Shown: positions 35,338 through 44,171 of the stretch, one piece after another | Numbering within the stretch: position 1 is the first letter of the stretch | Layout of the letters: each line of letters begins with the position of its first letter | Source of the DNA: DAHUXT01 sp036273675 | GTDB lineage: Bacteria > Chloroflexota > Ktedonobacteria > Ktedonobacterales > JADMIN01 | NCBI GenBank assembly: GCA_036273675.1 | Contig: DASUHD010000035.1 | Span: forward strand, 1-64,000 | Direction of reading: 5' to 3' | DNA: 64,000 nucleotides | Notes under the pieces: generated by a model | The model's input: only the letters and a program-made list of their open reading frames with translations | The model's database searches: none | What the model was told of the DNA's origin: nothing | Program-made: the position numbers and the translations under genes

Positions 35338-36522
35338 ATGCGCCTCATTCTCTATCTCGGTAAGGGAGGCGTCGGCAAAACGACGCTCGCCGCCGCAACC
35401 GCCGCCCGCGCCGCGCAGCTTGGCAAGCGCACGCTCGTCGTCAGCACCGACCTCGCCCACAGCCTGGCCGACGCGCTGGACCGTCCGCTGACCGCCGAGC
35501 CGATGCAGATCGCCGATTCGCTCTGGGCGCAGGAAATCAACGTCCTCGACGAGATGCGCTCGCACTGGGGGCGCGTGCAGAACTACATCACGACCGTGCT
35601 GAAGAAGCAGGGCATCAGCGATGTCGCGGCGGAAGAGATGGCGCTCATCCCCGGCATGGATGAGATCGTGGCGCTGCTCAATATCTATCGCCAGGCGCGC
35701 GACAGCAGCTATGACGTGGTGGTGATCGACGCCGCTCCGACGGGCGAGACGGTTCGGCTGCTGAGCATGCCCGAGACGTTCCTCTGGTACGTCAACCAGG
35801 CGAACGGCTGGAAGGGCATCGCGCTCAACGCCGCCAAGCCGCTGCTGAAGACATTTCTGCCGGGCGTCAATGTGCTCGACTCGCTGGCGAAGCTCAACGA
35901 GCAGGTGGCGGCGCTGCGTAAGGTGCTGACCAACCCCGATATCAGCTCCTATCGGCTGGTGGTCAACCCTGAGAAGATGGTCATCAAGGAGGCCCTGCGC
36001 GCCGAAACGTATCTCGCGCTCTACGACTATCCCATCGACGGCGTGATCTGCAACCGCGTCCTGCCACCGCCACCGCCCGGCGGCTATCAGGATGAGCTAC
36101 TCCGCGAGATGGCCGCCCAGCAGCGCCGCTACTATGAGCAGATCCACACAACCTTCACGCCGCTGCCAGTATGGGACGCGCCCTATCGCTCGCAGGAGAT
36201 TCTCGGCGCGGAGGCGCTGGCGGCGCTCGGCGTGGAAATCTGGGGCGATGAGGACCCCACGCAGGTCTTCTTCCGTGGCAGCCCACAGGAGATGATCAAG
36301 CGCGGCGACAGCTATCTGCTGCGGCTACCGCTGCCCCATGTCGAGCTGTCGAAGGTGGTGATGACGAAGAAGGGCGACGAGTTGATCGTCGAGGTGGGCA
36401 ACTTCAAGCGCGATATCGCCCTGCCCGCGGTCCTCGTGCCGATGGAGGCGACCGTCGCCCGCATGACCGATGGCGCCCTGGAGGTCACCTTCACCGCGCC
36501 CACCAGCAGCGCCAAAGTGTAA
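35338..36522 (+). CDS. ArsA/Get3-type ATPase
   Basis: A 394-residue ATPase with the deviant Walker A GKGGVGKTT near the N-terminus, VVSTDLAHSLADAL (switch region) and VIDAAPTGETVRLL. The C-terminal 85 residues, after the LPLPHVELSKVVMTKKG stretch, look like an HSP20/CS-like beta sandwich found in bacterial homologues. ArsA powers arsenite export and Get3 targets tail-anchored membrane proteins. No arsenic genes (arsB, arsC, arsD) are adjacent and the arsenite cysteines were not seen, so a chaperone-like or unknown role is more likely. Confidence 0.85.
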   Translation: MRLILYLGKGGVGKTTLAAATAARAAQLGKRTLVVSTDLAHSLADALDRPLTAEPMQIADSLWAQEINVLDEMRSHWGRVQNYITTVLKKQGISDVAAEEMALIPGMDEIVALLNIYRQARDSSYDVVVIDAAPTGETVRLLSMPETFLWYVNQANGWKGIALNAAKPLLKTFLPGVNVLDSLAKLNEQVAALRKVLTNPDISSYRLVVNPEKMVIKEALRAETYLALYDYPIDGVICNRVLPPPPPGGYQDELLREMAAQQRRYYEQIHTTFTPLPVWDAPYRSQEILGAEALAALGVEIWGDEDPTQVFFRGSPQEMIKRGDSYLLRLPLPHVELSKVVMTKKGDELIVEVGNFKRDIALPAVLVPMEATVARMTDGALEVTFTAPTSSAKV

Positions 36523-36543
36523 TTCATGGGCCGCTCTCTGGCT

Positions 36544-36566
36544 CCCCTCCCCGCGCCGGGGAGGGG
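36544..36566. terminator. CCCCTCCCC/GGGGAGGGG hairpin
   Basis: A perfect 9-bp stem with a five-base loop between convergent genes (ArsA-type ATPase and OsmC). One of four similar hairpins in the window. Confidence 0.5.
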
Positions 36567-36586
36567 CCGGGGGAAAGAGCGTACCC

Positions 36587-37030
36587 CTACTGGTCGAGCG
36601 TGGCGTTGACCGTGACCTCGACATTGTTGCGCAGCGCGTTCGAGACGGGGCAGCCCTGCTCCGCCGTCGCCGCGGCCGCTGCGAATCCCGCCTGATCGAG
36701 GCCGGGTACCTTGCCATGGACATCGAGGCGCATGGTGGTGATCTTCATCCTGCCGTCCACGCGGTCCAGCGCGCAGGTCGCTGTCACGTTCAGCTGCTCC
36801 GGTGGCGTGCCAGCGGTGTTGAGCGTGTTCGAGAAAGCCATCGCATAGCATGCCGCGTGCGCCGACGCGATCAACTCCTCGGGACTCGTCCGCCCGTTGG
36901 GGTCTTCAGTGCGCGACGCCCACGTGACAGGTAGCGTGCCAAAAGCGCCACTTCCCGGAGTCACCGTCCCACTTCCCTGCGTCAGGTTGCCTTGCCAGAC
37001 CACTTCCGCCTTGCGTTCCGCGACTGCCAT
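36587..37030 (-). CDS. OsmC/Ohr-family peroxidase
   Basis: A 147-residue protein with the two-cysteine peroxidase plan: Cys61 in ASAHAACYAMAFS and Cys127 in EQGCPVSNAL. OsmC/Ohr enzymes detoxify organic hydroperoxides with a dihydrolipoyl partner. The Ser/Pro-containing RTSPEELIASAHAACYAM stretch is typical of the OsmC rather than the Ohr subgroup. AAAGGAACAAG precedes the ATG. It is preceded on the same strand by the pterin dehydratase gene, 44 bases away, suggesting a small operon. Confidence 0.9.
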   Translation of the reverse strand: MAVAERKAEVVWQGNLTQGSGTVTPGSGAFGTLPVTWASRTEDPNGRTSPEELIASAHAACYAMAFSNTLNTAGTPPEQLNVTATCALDRVDGRMKITTMRLDVHGKVPGLDQAGFAAAAATAEQGCPVSNALRNNVEVTVNATLDQ

Positions 37031-37074
37031 GGTTCTTGTTCCTTTCACTTCGCTACTAATCGCTACAGAGTTTG

Positions 37075-37422
37075 CTAGGCGTGTGACGTATAGAGCGTAT
37101 CCGTCCGCGCCGCCAGAATGAAATCGTTGCGGTGCAGCCCGCCGATGGAATGCGTCCACCAGGAGACGGCGACCTTTCCCCACTCCGTCAGCAACGCCGG
37201 ATGATGGCCTTCCTGCTCGGCCAGCGCGCCGACGCGATTGGTAAAGTCCAGGGCGCTGGCAAAGTCGGGGAAGGTAAAGACGCGCATGAGGCGGGGAATG
37301 CCACCCTGTTCGACGATGCGCCATTCGGGAATCTGCTTCAGGTATTCCCGGCTCTCCTCCTCGGATACCGTTGGTTCGCCGGGCTGACAGGCCACACACG
37401 TCATCTGCGCCAGTGGCTCCAT
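37075..37422 (-). CDS. 4a-hydroxytetrahydrobiopterin dehydratase (PCD/DCoH)
   Basis: A 115-residue protein matching pterin-4a-carbinolamine dehydratases. It has the signature EGHHPALLTEWGKVAVSWW with its paired His residues, and the closing GGLHRNDFILAART. These enzymes recycle oxidised pterin in aromatic amino acid hydroxylation; some bacterial members support molybdopterin handling instead. No phenylalanine hydroxylase is in the window. About 25 residues precede the usual core, with two Cys (TCVACQPGEP). Likely in an operon with the OsmC gene downstream. Confidence 0.9.
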   Translation of the reverse strand: MEPLAQMTCVACQPGEPTVSEEESREYLKQIPEWRIVEQGGIPRLMRVFTFPDFASALDFTNRVGALAEQEGHHPALLTEWGKVAVSWWTHSIGGLHRNDFILAARTDTLYTSHA

Positions 37423-37555
37423 CTTGCGCCTCCTTCTTCAAAGGCAACATAGCTTCCAGTGCAGAACGTAGCACAGAGCGGGCCGGAAAGCGATGGTGGC
37501 GCGTGGCGGTGTGGGGAGAGACTCTAGCGGAGAATGTATGGGGCAGGGGCAATTT

Positions 37556-37578
37556 GCCGCGGCTTTCATGCCGCGAAG
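37556..37578. repeat. Second copy of the CCGCGGC...GCCGCG palindrome
   Basis: Matches the copy at 35225-35247 at all but one or two bases. Confidence 0.6.
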
Positions 37579-37670
37579 CCGCTCCAGCACCTGTTCGGGG
37601 TTCATGTTAAAAGGTCATAACGCAACGGCGTATAGATTGCATCTCGGCACGAAGGCCCGGCGCGTCTGCC

Positions 37671-37724
37671 CAGCCCGCGCGGACAGGCTTTGCAGCGTAG
37701 CCCGTAGGCGCGGCTTCAGCCGCC
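37671..37724 (+). repeat. REP-like unit, AGCCCGCGNGGAC...CGGCTTCAGCCGCC type
   Basis: A GC-rich unit of about 55 bases with two inverted repeats. Related copies are at 41457-41523 (opposite strand) and 58536-58591. All sit between genes. Confidence 0.6.
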
Positions 37725-37789
37725 ATCCAGTCGCGGAAAATACGAGAGGGGCGGTGAGTTACCGCCCCATCAGGTATGATGCGGAGAAG

Positions 37790-37930
37790 CAGCCTCCACA
37801 TACGAGCGAAGAGAAACAGCCTCTTCGTGAGAGCGCCGCCAAGCAGAAATCAGCCTGCTCATCCGGCGTTGCGCGGCAGAAATCAGCCTGCTCGCGTGTC
37901 CACCGACGCCGAAAAATCAGCTCGTCGCCA
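37790..37930. repeat. Degenerate 33-base tandem repeat
   Basis: About four units with a 33-base period. The two best share GCAGAAATCAGCCTGCTC at 37843-37860 and 37876-37893. Flanking units are weaker (GAAGCAGCCTC, GAAACAGCCTC, AAAAATCAGCTCG). The period is a multiple of three, so frames stay open through it on both strands. Not a CRISPR: spacers would be only about 15 bases and the units drift. Confidence 0.6.
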
Positions 37931-38267
37931 GTGGGAGCGATCTGACTCCGACTAACCCTCTTCATCAGATCGGTGATGGTGAGAGTATACCCGCATCGTT
38001 GCCAGAAGTCCAATATATGTTTGTGAGGTTATCCATAAATTATAGTTAATACTTGCAGCGCTCAGCAAGCGGGCTGCTATGTTGTCATTGCGCCGCCGCT
38101 GTGATATGCTGAACCGGCATTTCCGCCATGTTATGCGCTTCGTCACTGGCCCGAAAACCCGTACGATCCGGCGCTCCCGGAATCCGGCAATCCAGCGTAT
38201 CGAATCATCTCGTGGGATATCGTCTGGTTCAGGCGCGCGGAGACGCAGCGAGAGAAGATAGTTAAGC

Positions 38268-40937
38268 ATGCCATCTCGATCATCCCAGCCACCCAAAACA
38301 TCCACCAGTTCCCAGCCAGACGACGCCTCAGAAGCGTCGGGGCGCGCGCAGGCTCGCCCAGGCGACGCCTTGACCGACATCGACATCGCGCGTCTCTATC
38401 AGGACGCCCTCGCGGGCGCGCTCAAACTTGTCGGCGCCGACGGTGGCGAACTGGCGATGCTCGATCCCACGCGCCGGGTGATGGTCGTGCGCGCGCGCCT
38501 GCGGGGCGAGCCAGGCGCGTCGGGCAGTGGCTCGGCGTTCGGCGCCCCGGCGCGTTCATCGCAGCCGCTCAACTTCAGTAGCGCCCGCTACGATCCATCA
38601 CGCGCGCCCGCGCCCCAGCCAGCCGCCGACAATCCTGAGGTGGGCGAGCAGCCGACCGTGTTGCTTGCGGCGATACCCACCGCGCGCGTCTATCGCAAGA
38701 GCGAGGGGTTAGTCGGCGCTGTCTGGCAGCGGGGCGAGGTCATCGCGTTACGTGGCGAGGAGTTCCGCGTGCTTGCCCATGGCACGGGCGCTCCCGGCGC
38801 TGAGGCGCACTGGCATGCAGGGGTACCCATCTATCGTCCCGGCGCGCTCGACATCATTCCCCCTATTGGCGACAACGACGACATCATCGGCGTGCTTACC
38901 GTCTATTCGGATGGGTCACACGGCTTCAGCGGGCGTGAAATCGAGGCGCTCCGTCTGCACGCCGACCGCGTGAGCCGTCACCTGCGCATCGCCGAGCTGG
39001 CGCGCCAGGGCCAGAGCCAGAGCGAACTGCTCGAGGTCCTCTGGAGCGACACGCAAGACCTGCCTGCGCTCTATCAGCGGATTCGCGATCTCGTGCGCCA
39101 CCTGATCGACGCGCCTTCCTTCGGGCTGATCCTCTACAACGCCCAGAAGCAGGAGGCGACACTCGAGGTCGCCGAGCGTGATGGAACGCCGATTGCCCCA
39201 CCTGCCCGTCACGCCACAACCCTGCCCGCCTGGTGGCATGCGGTAGGCAGCGGGCAGGTCGTGCGCAGCATCAGCGCCGAGGAGCGCGCCGCCCATCCTG
39301 AATTCAGCCAGTTGGGCTGGGGTGATGACTCGCCAGTGGCCTCGCTGTTGGCGGCGCCGCTCATCAGCGGCCAGACGTTTCTGGGAGCGCTGGTGGTCGC
39401 CAGCCCACAGGCGGAGGCATACACCCCTGAGCAGGCGCAACTGTTCGAGTCCATCGCGCGCGCGGCCGCGGTCGTGCTGGAGAACGCGCGGCTGGCCTTT
39501 GAGACGCGCGATACCGCCGCCCGCAATCTGGCGAAGGCCTACCAGATGGCCGCTCTCAACAATGCGGCCCTGACCATCAATGCATCCCTCGAACTCGGGA
39601 CGACCGTGCAGGCGCTAGCTGATCAGGCGTCACACCTGGCGACCGCCGAAATCTGCTCGGTCTTCCTGCTCAATGAGGCGCGCACCCATCTGGTGATGAA
39701 CGCCACCAGTCGCCCGCGTGATCCACAGGCGCCACCGCTGAGACTCACCCAGGTGCCGCTGAGTTGGCACGATGTGGGCCAGATTCTCAAGAGCGGGCAG
39801 TTTACTGTCATGGATCGCCTTGACGAAGATTGGGAAGACGGCAGCATTATCGGGGGGCTGCTGAAGGAGAATCAGGTCTATAGCGGCCTCCTCGTACCAA
39901 TCGCGCATCGCGCCGCCGACAGCAGGCAGCCGGGAACCTCAGGCGCGTTCAGCAACGAGGGGCCGCAGGAGAGCGATGAGCTGCTTGGCGCCCTCTTCGT
40001 CTTTACGCCCGGACAGCGCCACCACTTCTGGCCGACGGAGATCGGGCTGCTCCAGGGACTGGCCAGCCAGGCGGGCGCGGCCATTAGTAATGCCCGGCTC
40101 TATCAAGCTATCAAAGACGCGAAGGAACGGCTGGAAGAGGTGGACAAGCTCAAGAATGACTTCATCCTCACCATCTCGCATGAGTTCCGCACCCCGCTCA
40201 CGACGATCAATGGCTACATCAGCCTGATTACGCGCCATGGCGAGAAGCTGGAGCCGGAGAAGTTGAACCAGTTTGGCGGTGAGATTCAGCTTGCCACCGA
40301 TAAATTGGCGGGGATGATCGGCATGCTGGCGGATGCGAGCATGCTGGAGGAGCGCGAGCTGGATGTGCATATCGAGCCGGTGAGCCTGCGGGCGATGGCG
40401 GAGCGGGCCGTCGCGGGGCTGACCGAAGACCTCAAGGGGCGCATCTCGCTCGATATTTCCGGGGATATGTGGGTGCTGGCGGATGCCGAGCGGCTGCCAA
40501 TGGTCATCTCGAATCTGCTGACGAACGCCGGCAAGTATGCGCCTGGCTCGCCCTATCGCCTGGCGGTGCGGCGCGAGCAGCGCGAGCGCTTGCAGCAGAA
40601 GGGCAGGCTGGCCGGCAGGAAGGAAGTGGATGGCAAAGACGCCCGCAACAACAAGACCGTTGCGCGCACCGCCCGCGCCCACGAACACTGGCTGGTGGCG
40701 CATGTAATCGATTCTGGCCCAGGAGTCGCCAACGAGGAGCTAGACCGTATCTTCGACCGATTCGTGCGTACCCCTCAGTCACTCACCACCCCCGTGCGTG
40801 GGACCGGCCTGGGGCTATGGATTTGCCGCGAGTATATCGAAGCGATGGGCGGCAATATCTGGGTTGAGAGCACCGTCGGGCGCGGCTCGGATTTCCAGTT
40901 CTGCCTGCCCGAGACCGAGCCTCCACAGACGCCGTGA
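38268..40937 (+). CDS. Sensor histidine kinase with GAF domains
   Basis: An 889-residue soluble kinase. Three GAF-type sensor regions cover about residues 30-245, 255-410 and 425-615. The dimerisation domain follows with the phosphorylated His638 (SHEFRTPLTTINGYISLI). The ATPase domain (about 740-885) has the N box NLLTNAGKYAPG, the G1 box DSGPGVANEELDRIF and GTGLGLWICREY. Residues about 768-808 are an unusual basic, Gln/Arg/Lys-rich insertion between the N and G1 boxes. There is no membrane segment, so it senses a cytoplasmic signal. The receiver gene downstream is a likely partner. Confidence 0.9.
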   Translation: MPSRSSQPPKTSTSSQPDDASEASGRAQARPGDALTDIDIARLYQDALAGALKLVGADGGELAMLDPTRRVMVVRARLRGEPGASGSGSAFGAPARSSQPLNFSSARYDPSRAPAPQPAADNPEVGEQPTVLLAAIPTARVYRKSEGLVGAVWQRGEVIALRGEEFRVLAHGTGAPGAEAHWHAGVPIYRPGALDIIPPIGDNDDIIGVLTVYSDGSHGFSGREIEALRLHADRVSRHLRIAELARQGQSQSELLEVLWSDTQDLPALYQRIRDLVRHLIDAPSFGLILYNAQKQEATLEVAERDGTPIAPPARHATTLPAWWHAVGSGQVVRSISAEERAAHPEFSQLGWGDDSPVASLLAAPLISGQTFLGALVVASPQAEAYTPEQAQLFESIARAAAVVLENARLAFETRDTAARNLAKAYQMAALNNAALTINASLELGTTVQALADQASHLATAEICSVFLLNEARTHLVMNATSRPRDPQAPPLRLTQVPLSWHDVGQILKSGQFTVMDRLDEDWEDGSIIGGLLKENQVYSGLLVPIAHRAADSRQPGTSGAFSNEGPQESDELLGALFVFTPGQRHHFWPTEIGLLQGLASQAGAAISNARLYQAIKDAKERLEEVDKLKNDFILTISHEFRTPLTTINGYISLITRHGEKLEPEKLNQFGGEIQLATDKLAGMIGMLADASMLEERELDVHIEPVSLRAMAERAVAGLTEDLKGRISLDISGDMWVLADAERLPMVISNLLTNAGKYAPGSPYRLAVRREQRERLQQKGRLAGRKEVDGKDARNNKTVARTARAHEHWLVAHVIDSGPGVANEELDRIFDRFVRTPQSLTTPVRGTGLGLWICREYIEAMGGNIWVESTVGRGSDFQFCLPETEPPQTP

Positions 40938-41080
40938 TGGTTGCCTGACGCGTTATACTGAGTCAGGGCGCTGAAACGCGGGCAGGTAGTTTCGTCGCTG
41001 TTTCCGCGCGGGAGAGATGCGCAAATAAATCGCACAACAAGCACATATGCGGCACATGAGCAAGAGAAAGAGGATGACGC

Positions 41081-41446
41081 ATGCCACACGCGCCAACAGT
41101 ATTGATCGTGGACGACGACCCAGCGATCCGCAAGATGCTGGTGGAGGTGCTCTCGCTAGAAGGCTACCCGACAGAGACGGCGGTCAACGGGCGCGAGGCG
41201 CTGGACCTGCTGCCACGCGGCGGCGAGCGGGTGGTGCTGCTTGACCTGCTGATGCCGGTGCTGGATGGCCGGGGTATGATGGCCGAGCTTCAGGCCAATC
41301 CCGCCGAGCGTGGCCGTCATAAAGTGATTCTGGTGTCGGCGATCAGCAATCTGGAAGGCGCGCGTGATCTCGACCCGGATGGGGTGCTGCCCAAGCCATT
41401 CACCGTAGAGCAACTGCTAAACGTGCTGGAGACCGCGACGGCATAG
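41081..41446 (+). CDS. Stand-alone response regulator receiver domain
   Basis: A 121-residue CheY-like domain with the acidic triad in LIVDDDPAIRK, the phosphoryl acceptor Asp55 in VVLLDLLMPVLDG, the switch Ser in VILVSAISN, and the conserved Lys in GVLPKPFTVEQLL. There is no output domain, so it works by protein contact or as a phosphorelay step. It lies 144 bases downstream of the GAF histidine kinase, the likely phosphodonor. An AGAGGATG site precedes the ATG. A small inverted repeat (CCTGAC / GTCAGG) lies in the gap between the two genes. Confidence 0.9.
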   Translation: MPHAPTVLIVDDDPAIRKMLVEVLSLEGYPTETAVNGREALDLLPRGGERVVLLDLLMPVLDGRGMMAELQANPAERGRHKVILVSAISNLEGARDLDPDGVLPKPFTVEQLLNVLETATA

Positions 41447-41456
41447 TAGAGAGGCT

Positions 41457-41523
41457 GGCGGCTGAAGCGGCGCCCAGGGGCCTCCGCTGCGCTACAGCCG
41501 CAAAGCTCGCCTGCGCGGGCTAG
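41457..41523 (-). repeat. REP-like unit, reverse orientation
   Basis: Reverse-complement relative of the units at 37671 and 58536. It starts 11 bases after the receiver gene. Confidence 0.6.
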
Positions 41524-41548
41524 TCAGACGTGCGGTCTGTTTCTGGTC

Positions 41549-41572
41549 CCCTCTCCCTTTTAGGGGAGAGGG
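41549..41572. terminator. CCCTCTCCC/GGGAGAGGG hairpin
   Basis: A 9-bp perfect stem with a six-base TTTTAG loop between convergent genes (receiver and the 312-residue membrane protein). Confidence 0.5.
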
Positions 41573-41593
41573 TTAGGGGGAGAGGGTCTGACG

Positions 41594-42532
41594 CTAGTCG
41601 GCGTCGACGATCATCGGATTGCGGATAATCGGCGCCTTACCAGTCCGCGAGCTGACCGATGGCGCGCCGCCGCCGCCGAAGCCACCCGCGCGTGGCGCCT
41701 GAGGCTGTTCGCCAGACTCGACGAGAATCATGCCCTGGCGCAGCATATCGAGGTCGTGCAGGAAGCACGCGACCGCGCTGGCCGCCGAGCCTTTCGACTG
41801 CGAGTTTTCGTACCGGCGCGCGGTGTTATCAGGCGCGTTTGGTCCAACGGCGTTGAAGGAGTCGCCATAAATCTGTTCCCAGCCGTTCCAGCGTCCGCGC
41901 AGTGGCTTCCACCCGAGCTGGCTGTCGCTGACCGCGCGCCACTTCTCCTCGGTGAAAGCCATCCAGTCTTCCATCAGGCGTGAGTAGGTGGCCAGCATAT
42001 CGCGCAGCTCCTCGGAGCGCTCATCCAGTCGCATGCTTGGCACGCCACCGCCACGGCCATAGTCATCATAGTCGTCATAATTGTCCTGCCTATAGCCGGG
42101 GCCAAGCGCTCCCTGGCCGTAGCCCGGGGCGTATCCTCCCGCCAGGCCCATGCCGCCATAGGCAAGCTGGCCCTCGTGCAGCGAGCCATCCTCTGCGGTA
42201 AACATATCCGGGCGCAGGCCGCCGATGATGATCTCCTCGGTACCCATCGCGTCCAGCAGACGCCAGGCCAGCCGGGGATGGCGCATGGCCCAGAGTCCCT
42301 TGCGGAAAAGGTAGACGAACGAGAAGGCGAAATTTACTAGCAGCCAGATGGCGCCTTTGACCGCGATCCAGTTCAGCAGGCCAAACAGCGCCCATTCAGT
42401 CGGCGTGGCGTTTGAGCTGCCTTTCTCGATCACCGTCAGGATGATGGCGACGAGCAAGCTTGGGTCACGAATGGGATTAATCAGACCAAAAAGACGGGAG
42501 CCAAATCCTCGCTTCCGCTCGCCCTTCGCCAT
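41594..42532 (-). CDS. Membrane-associated protein of unknown function
   Basis: A 312-residue protein. The N-terminal 100 residues contain two hydrophobic helices (near 27-45 and 50-75). A Gly/Tyr/Asp-rich low-complexity stretch (GYAPGYGQGALGPGY and DDYDDYG repeats) covers about 130-165. A charged helical domain follows, with WKPLRGRWNGWEQIYGDSF. The C-terminus is Gly/Ser-rich. The DYDDYG run suggests disorder or self-association. I do not recognise a family. The gene stands alone. Confidence 0.6.
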   Translation of the reverse strand: MAKGERKRGFGSRLFGLINPIRDPSLLVAIILTVIEKGSSNATPTEWALFGLLNWIAVKGAIWLLVNFAFSFVYLFRKGLWAMRHPRLAWRLLDAMGTEEIIIGGLRPDMFTAEDGSLHEGQLAYGGMGLAGGYAPGYGQGALGPGYRQDNYDDYDDYGRGGGVPSMRLDERSEELRDMLATYSRLMEDWMAFTEEKWRAVSDSQLGWKPLRGRWNGWEQIYGDSFNAVGPNAPDNTARRYENSQSKGSAASAVACFLHDLDMLRQGMILVESGEQPQAPRAGGFGGGGAPSVSSRTGKAPIIRNPMIVDAD

Positions 42533-42829
42533 TGCGTTCCCCCTCTGCTCTCACGCGCTATTCTGTGCCAAGCCGATACCGTCGCTCACAATGTCGCGTG
42601 TTATCGGCCACTCTCACGTCTATCGAGACAAGCCGCCGTTGCCGTGTGGAATGTGGATGGCTGAGGCGACCGTGTGTATCTGTGTATCCTGGCAAACTCA
42701 CTATCACCGGGTTCTCACAGCGAGCCATGGCGCCAGCGCAAAGCATCAGGCCAGCACGATGTGAAATACCCAGAAACTATTGTCACACAGCAGTATGAAA
42801 CCAGCAACGGCACTAGGCCATTGATACCG
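42533..42829. other. Intergenic stretch
   Basis: About 300 bases between the membrane-protein gene and the IS607-type element. It should hold the membrane-protein gene's promoter. Nothing else was recognised. Confidence 0.4.
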
Positions 42830-42990
42830 TTCTCCAAAACTGACCGTTGTATACCACGAGGGGCTACAGCGTGTTTGGTTCCTGCTTCACCGAGGGCAGT
42901 TCCACCAGAGCCTCACGGCTTTGGTCAGCGCTTCCCTCTCCACAAGCGTTTCGACTGTCCGAGGAACTCCCGGCCAGTTTGCTCAAATTG
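42830..42990 (-). ncRNA. Predicted omega-RNA region at the tnpB 3' end
   Basis: TnpB nucleases use an RNA made from the 3' end of their own gene and the element end. The corresponding stretch here covers the last codons of tnpB and the hairpin-prone bases after the stop, up to near 42830. Placement is by analogy with characterised TnpB systems; no covariance model was run. Confidence 0.35.
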
Positions 42991-43988
42991 CGAGCCGCGT
43001 TCAGGTCACGATCAATGACTAAGCCACAGGCAATCTGTAGGTTGCGGCAGTGGAATGTCCGATCTGAAAGCCGCAGATTCTCGTCCACCCACCCGCAGGC
43101 GGAACAGGTTTTGCTGGATGGTTCCCAGCGATCCGCCAGGACGATCCGACAGCCATACCACGCGGCTTTATAGGCGAGCTGCCGCCGGAACTCACCGAAC
43201 CCCACATCGCTGATGGCTTGCGCGAGCCGGTGATTCTTGAGCATGCCCGACACATACAGGTCTTCAATGACGATGACTGACTTGGTTTTCGCCAGCGTCG
43301 TCGTGACCTGATGCAGCGTATTGACCCGTTGGTTGGCGATCTTACGATGGAGACGCCCCAGACGCCGCGCAGCCTTCTTGCGGTTCTTGGAGCCTTTGCG
43401 CTTCCGCGAGACGGCGCGTTGAACGCGCTTGAGCGTCTTGAGGCGGCGCTTCAAGTGGCGCGGGTTGGGAATGACCGTGCCATCCGAGAAGGTGGCGAGC
43501 GCCTTCACACCTAGATCCACCCCTACGACTGGCCCTGTGTTCTCTGGCGTCGCTTGTTCCCGCTCCACCAAGATCGAGACGTACCAGTGTCCTGCGTGCT
43601 CTCTCACGGTAGCTGAGAGGATTTTGGCATCGCTCGGCAGGTAGTCGCGCTCTTTGAGCCTGAGTCGGCCCAATCGCGGCAACTGAATAGCATCGGGAAA
43701 GACGACTATGCTTCCATAGAGGCGGAAGCTGCCTAGCCCACGCTTCCTCGTCTTATGTTTGGGATAACCGACCTTGCCGGTTAGCTTCCCCGCGTGCTTC
43801 AGCGCGCAGCGACGGAAGAACTGGGTGAACGCGATATCCAAGTTTCTGAGCGCCTCTTGTGGCGCACATTTGGACACCTCATACATCCACGGCGCCTGGG
43901 TCTGTTTGAGCGCGTTCAGTTCGCGGTGCAGGTCGATAGCGGAGGGGCTTCTGCCCGTGGCCCTGTAGGTGTCCTGCTTGCGTTGCAA
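42864..43988 (-). pseudogene. tnpB: TnpB RNA-guided nuclease, start lost
   Basis: TnpB-type protein with RuvC residues in place: Asp in VVGVDLGVKALATF, Glu in VIVIEDLYVSGML, and Asp in VIDRDLNAARN. The N-terminal similarity continues upstream of the first usable codon (TTG 43988) through the QRAHKTELALNDQQ and CRKHAGAARWAYNWG segments to a TAG at 44118-44120. About 40 residues therefore have no start codon. The zinc finger is also odd: after CSACGW the second Cys pair reads CRNLQIACG, six residues between cysteines where two are usual. Probably a decayed or retooled copy. Confidence 0.75.
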
Positions 43989-44117
43989 GCCCCAATTGTA
44001 CGCCCAGCGCGCTGCACCCGCATGCTTGCGGCAGGCGGTGATCTGCTGATCGTTGAGAGCAAGCTCGGTTTTGTGGGCTCGCTGGACGATGCCTATACCG
44101 TATCCGTCTGCTGCATC

Positions 44118-44171
44118 CTAGGCGGTTTTGTAGGTAGCGCCGACCTGTTTGGCGTAGTCGTTCAATTTCAT
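44118..44171 (-). pseudogene. tnpA: IS607 tnpA remnant (first 17 codons)
   Basis: ATG 44171 begins MKLNDYAKQVGATYKTA and stops at TAG. This is the start of the MerR-like DNA-binding domain of IS607 serine recombinases (the usual form is MKLSxYAKxxGVSYxTAWRW). Everything after that, including the recombinase domain, is deleted, and the frame passes straight into tnpB sequence. Confidence 0.7.

Larger units (their letters stand above)
37423..38267. other. Repeat-rich intergenic region
   Basis: About 845 bases with no convincing gene; open frames on both strands here are driven by the repeats. It contains the palindrome at 37556, the REP-like unit at 37671 and the 33-base repeat at 37790, listed separately. 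The right end should hold the histidine kinase promoter. Confidence 0.5.

Noticed and set aside
35338..36522. Arsenic resistance operon
   Set aside because: The ATPase lacks recognisable metal cysteines and there are no arsB, arsC or arsR genes nearby.
37790..37930. Possible CRISPR array
   Set aside because: The period is 33 bases in total, copies drift, spacers would be about 15 bases, and no cas genes are present.
37493..37945. 150-codon open frame in the repeat region
   Set aside because: Crosses a REP-like unit and the 33-base repeat; its repeats explain the openness.
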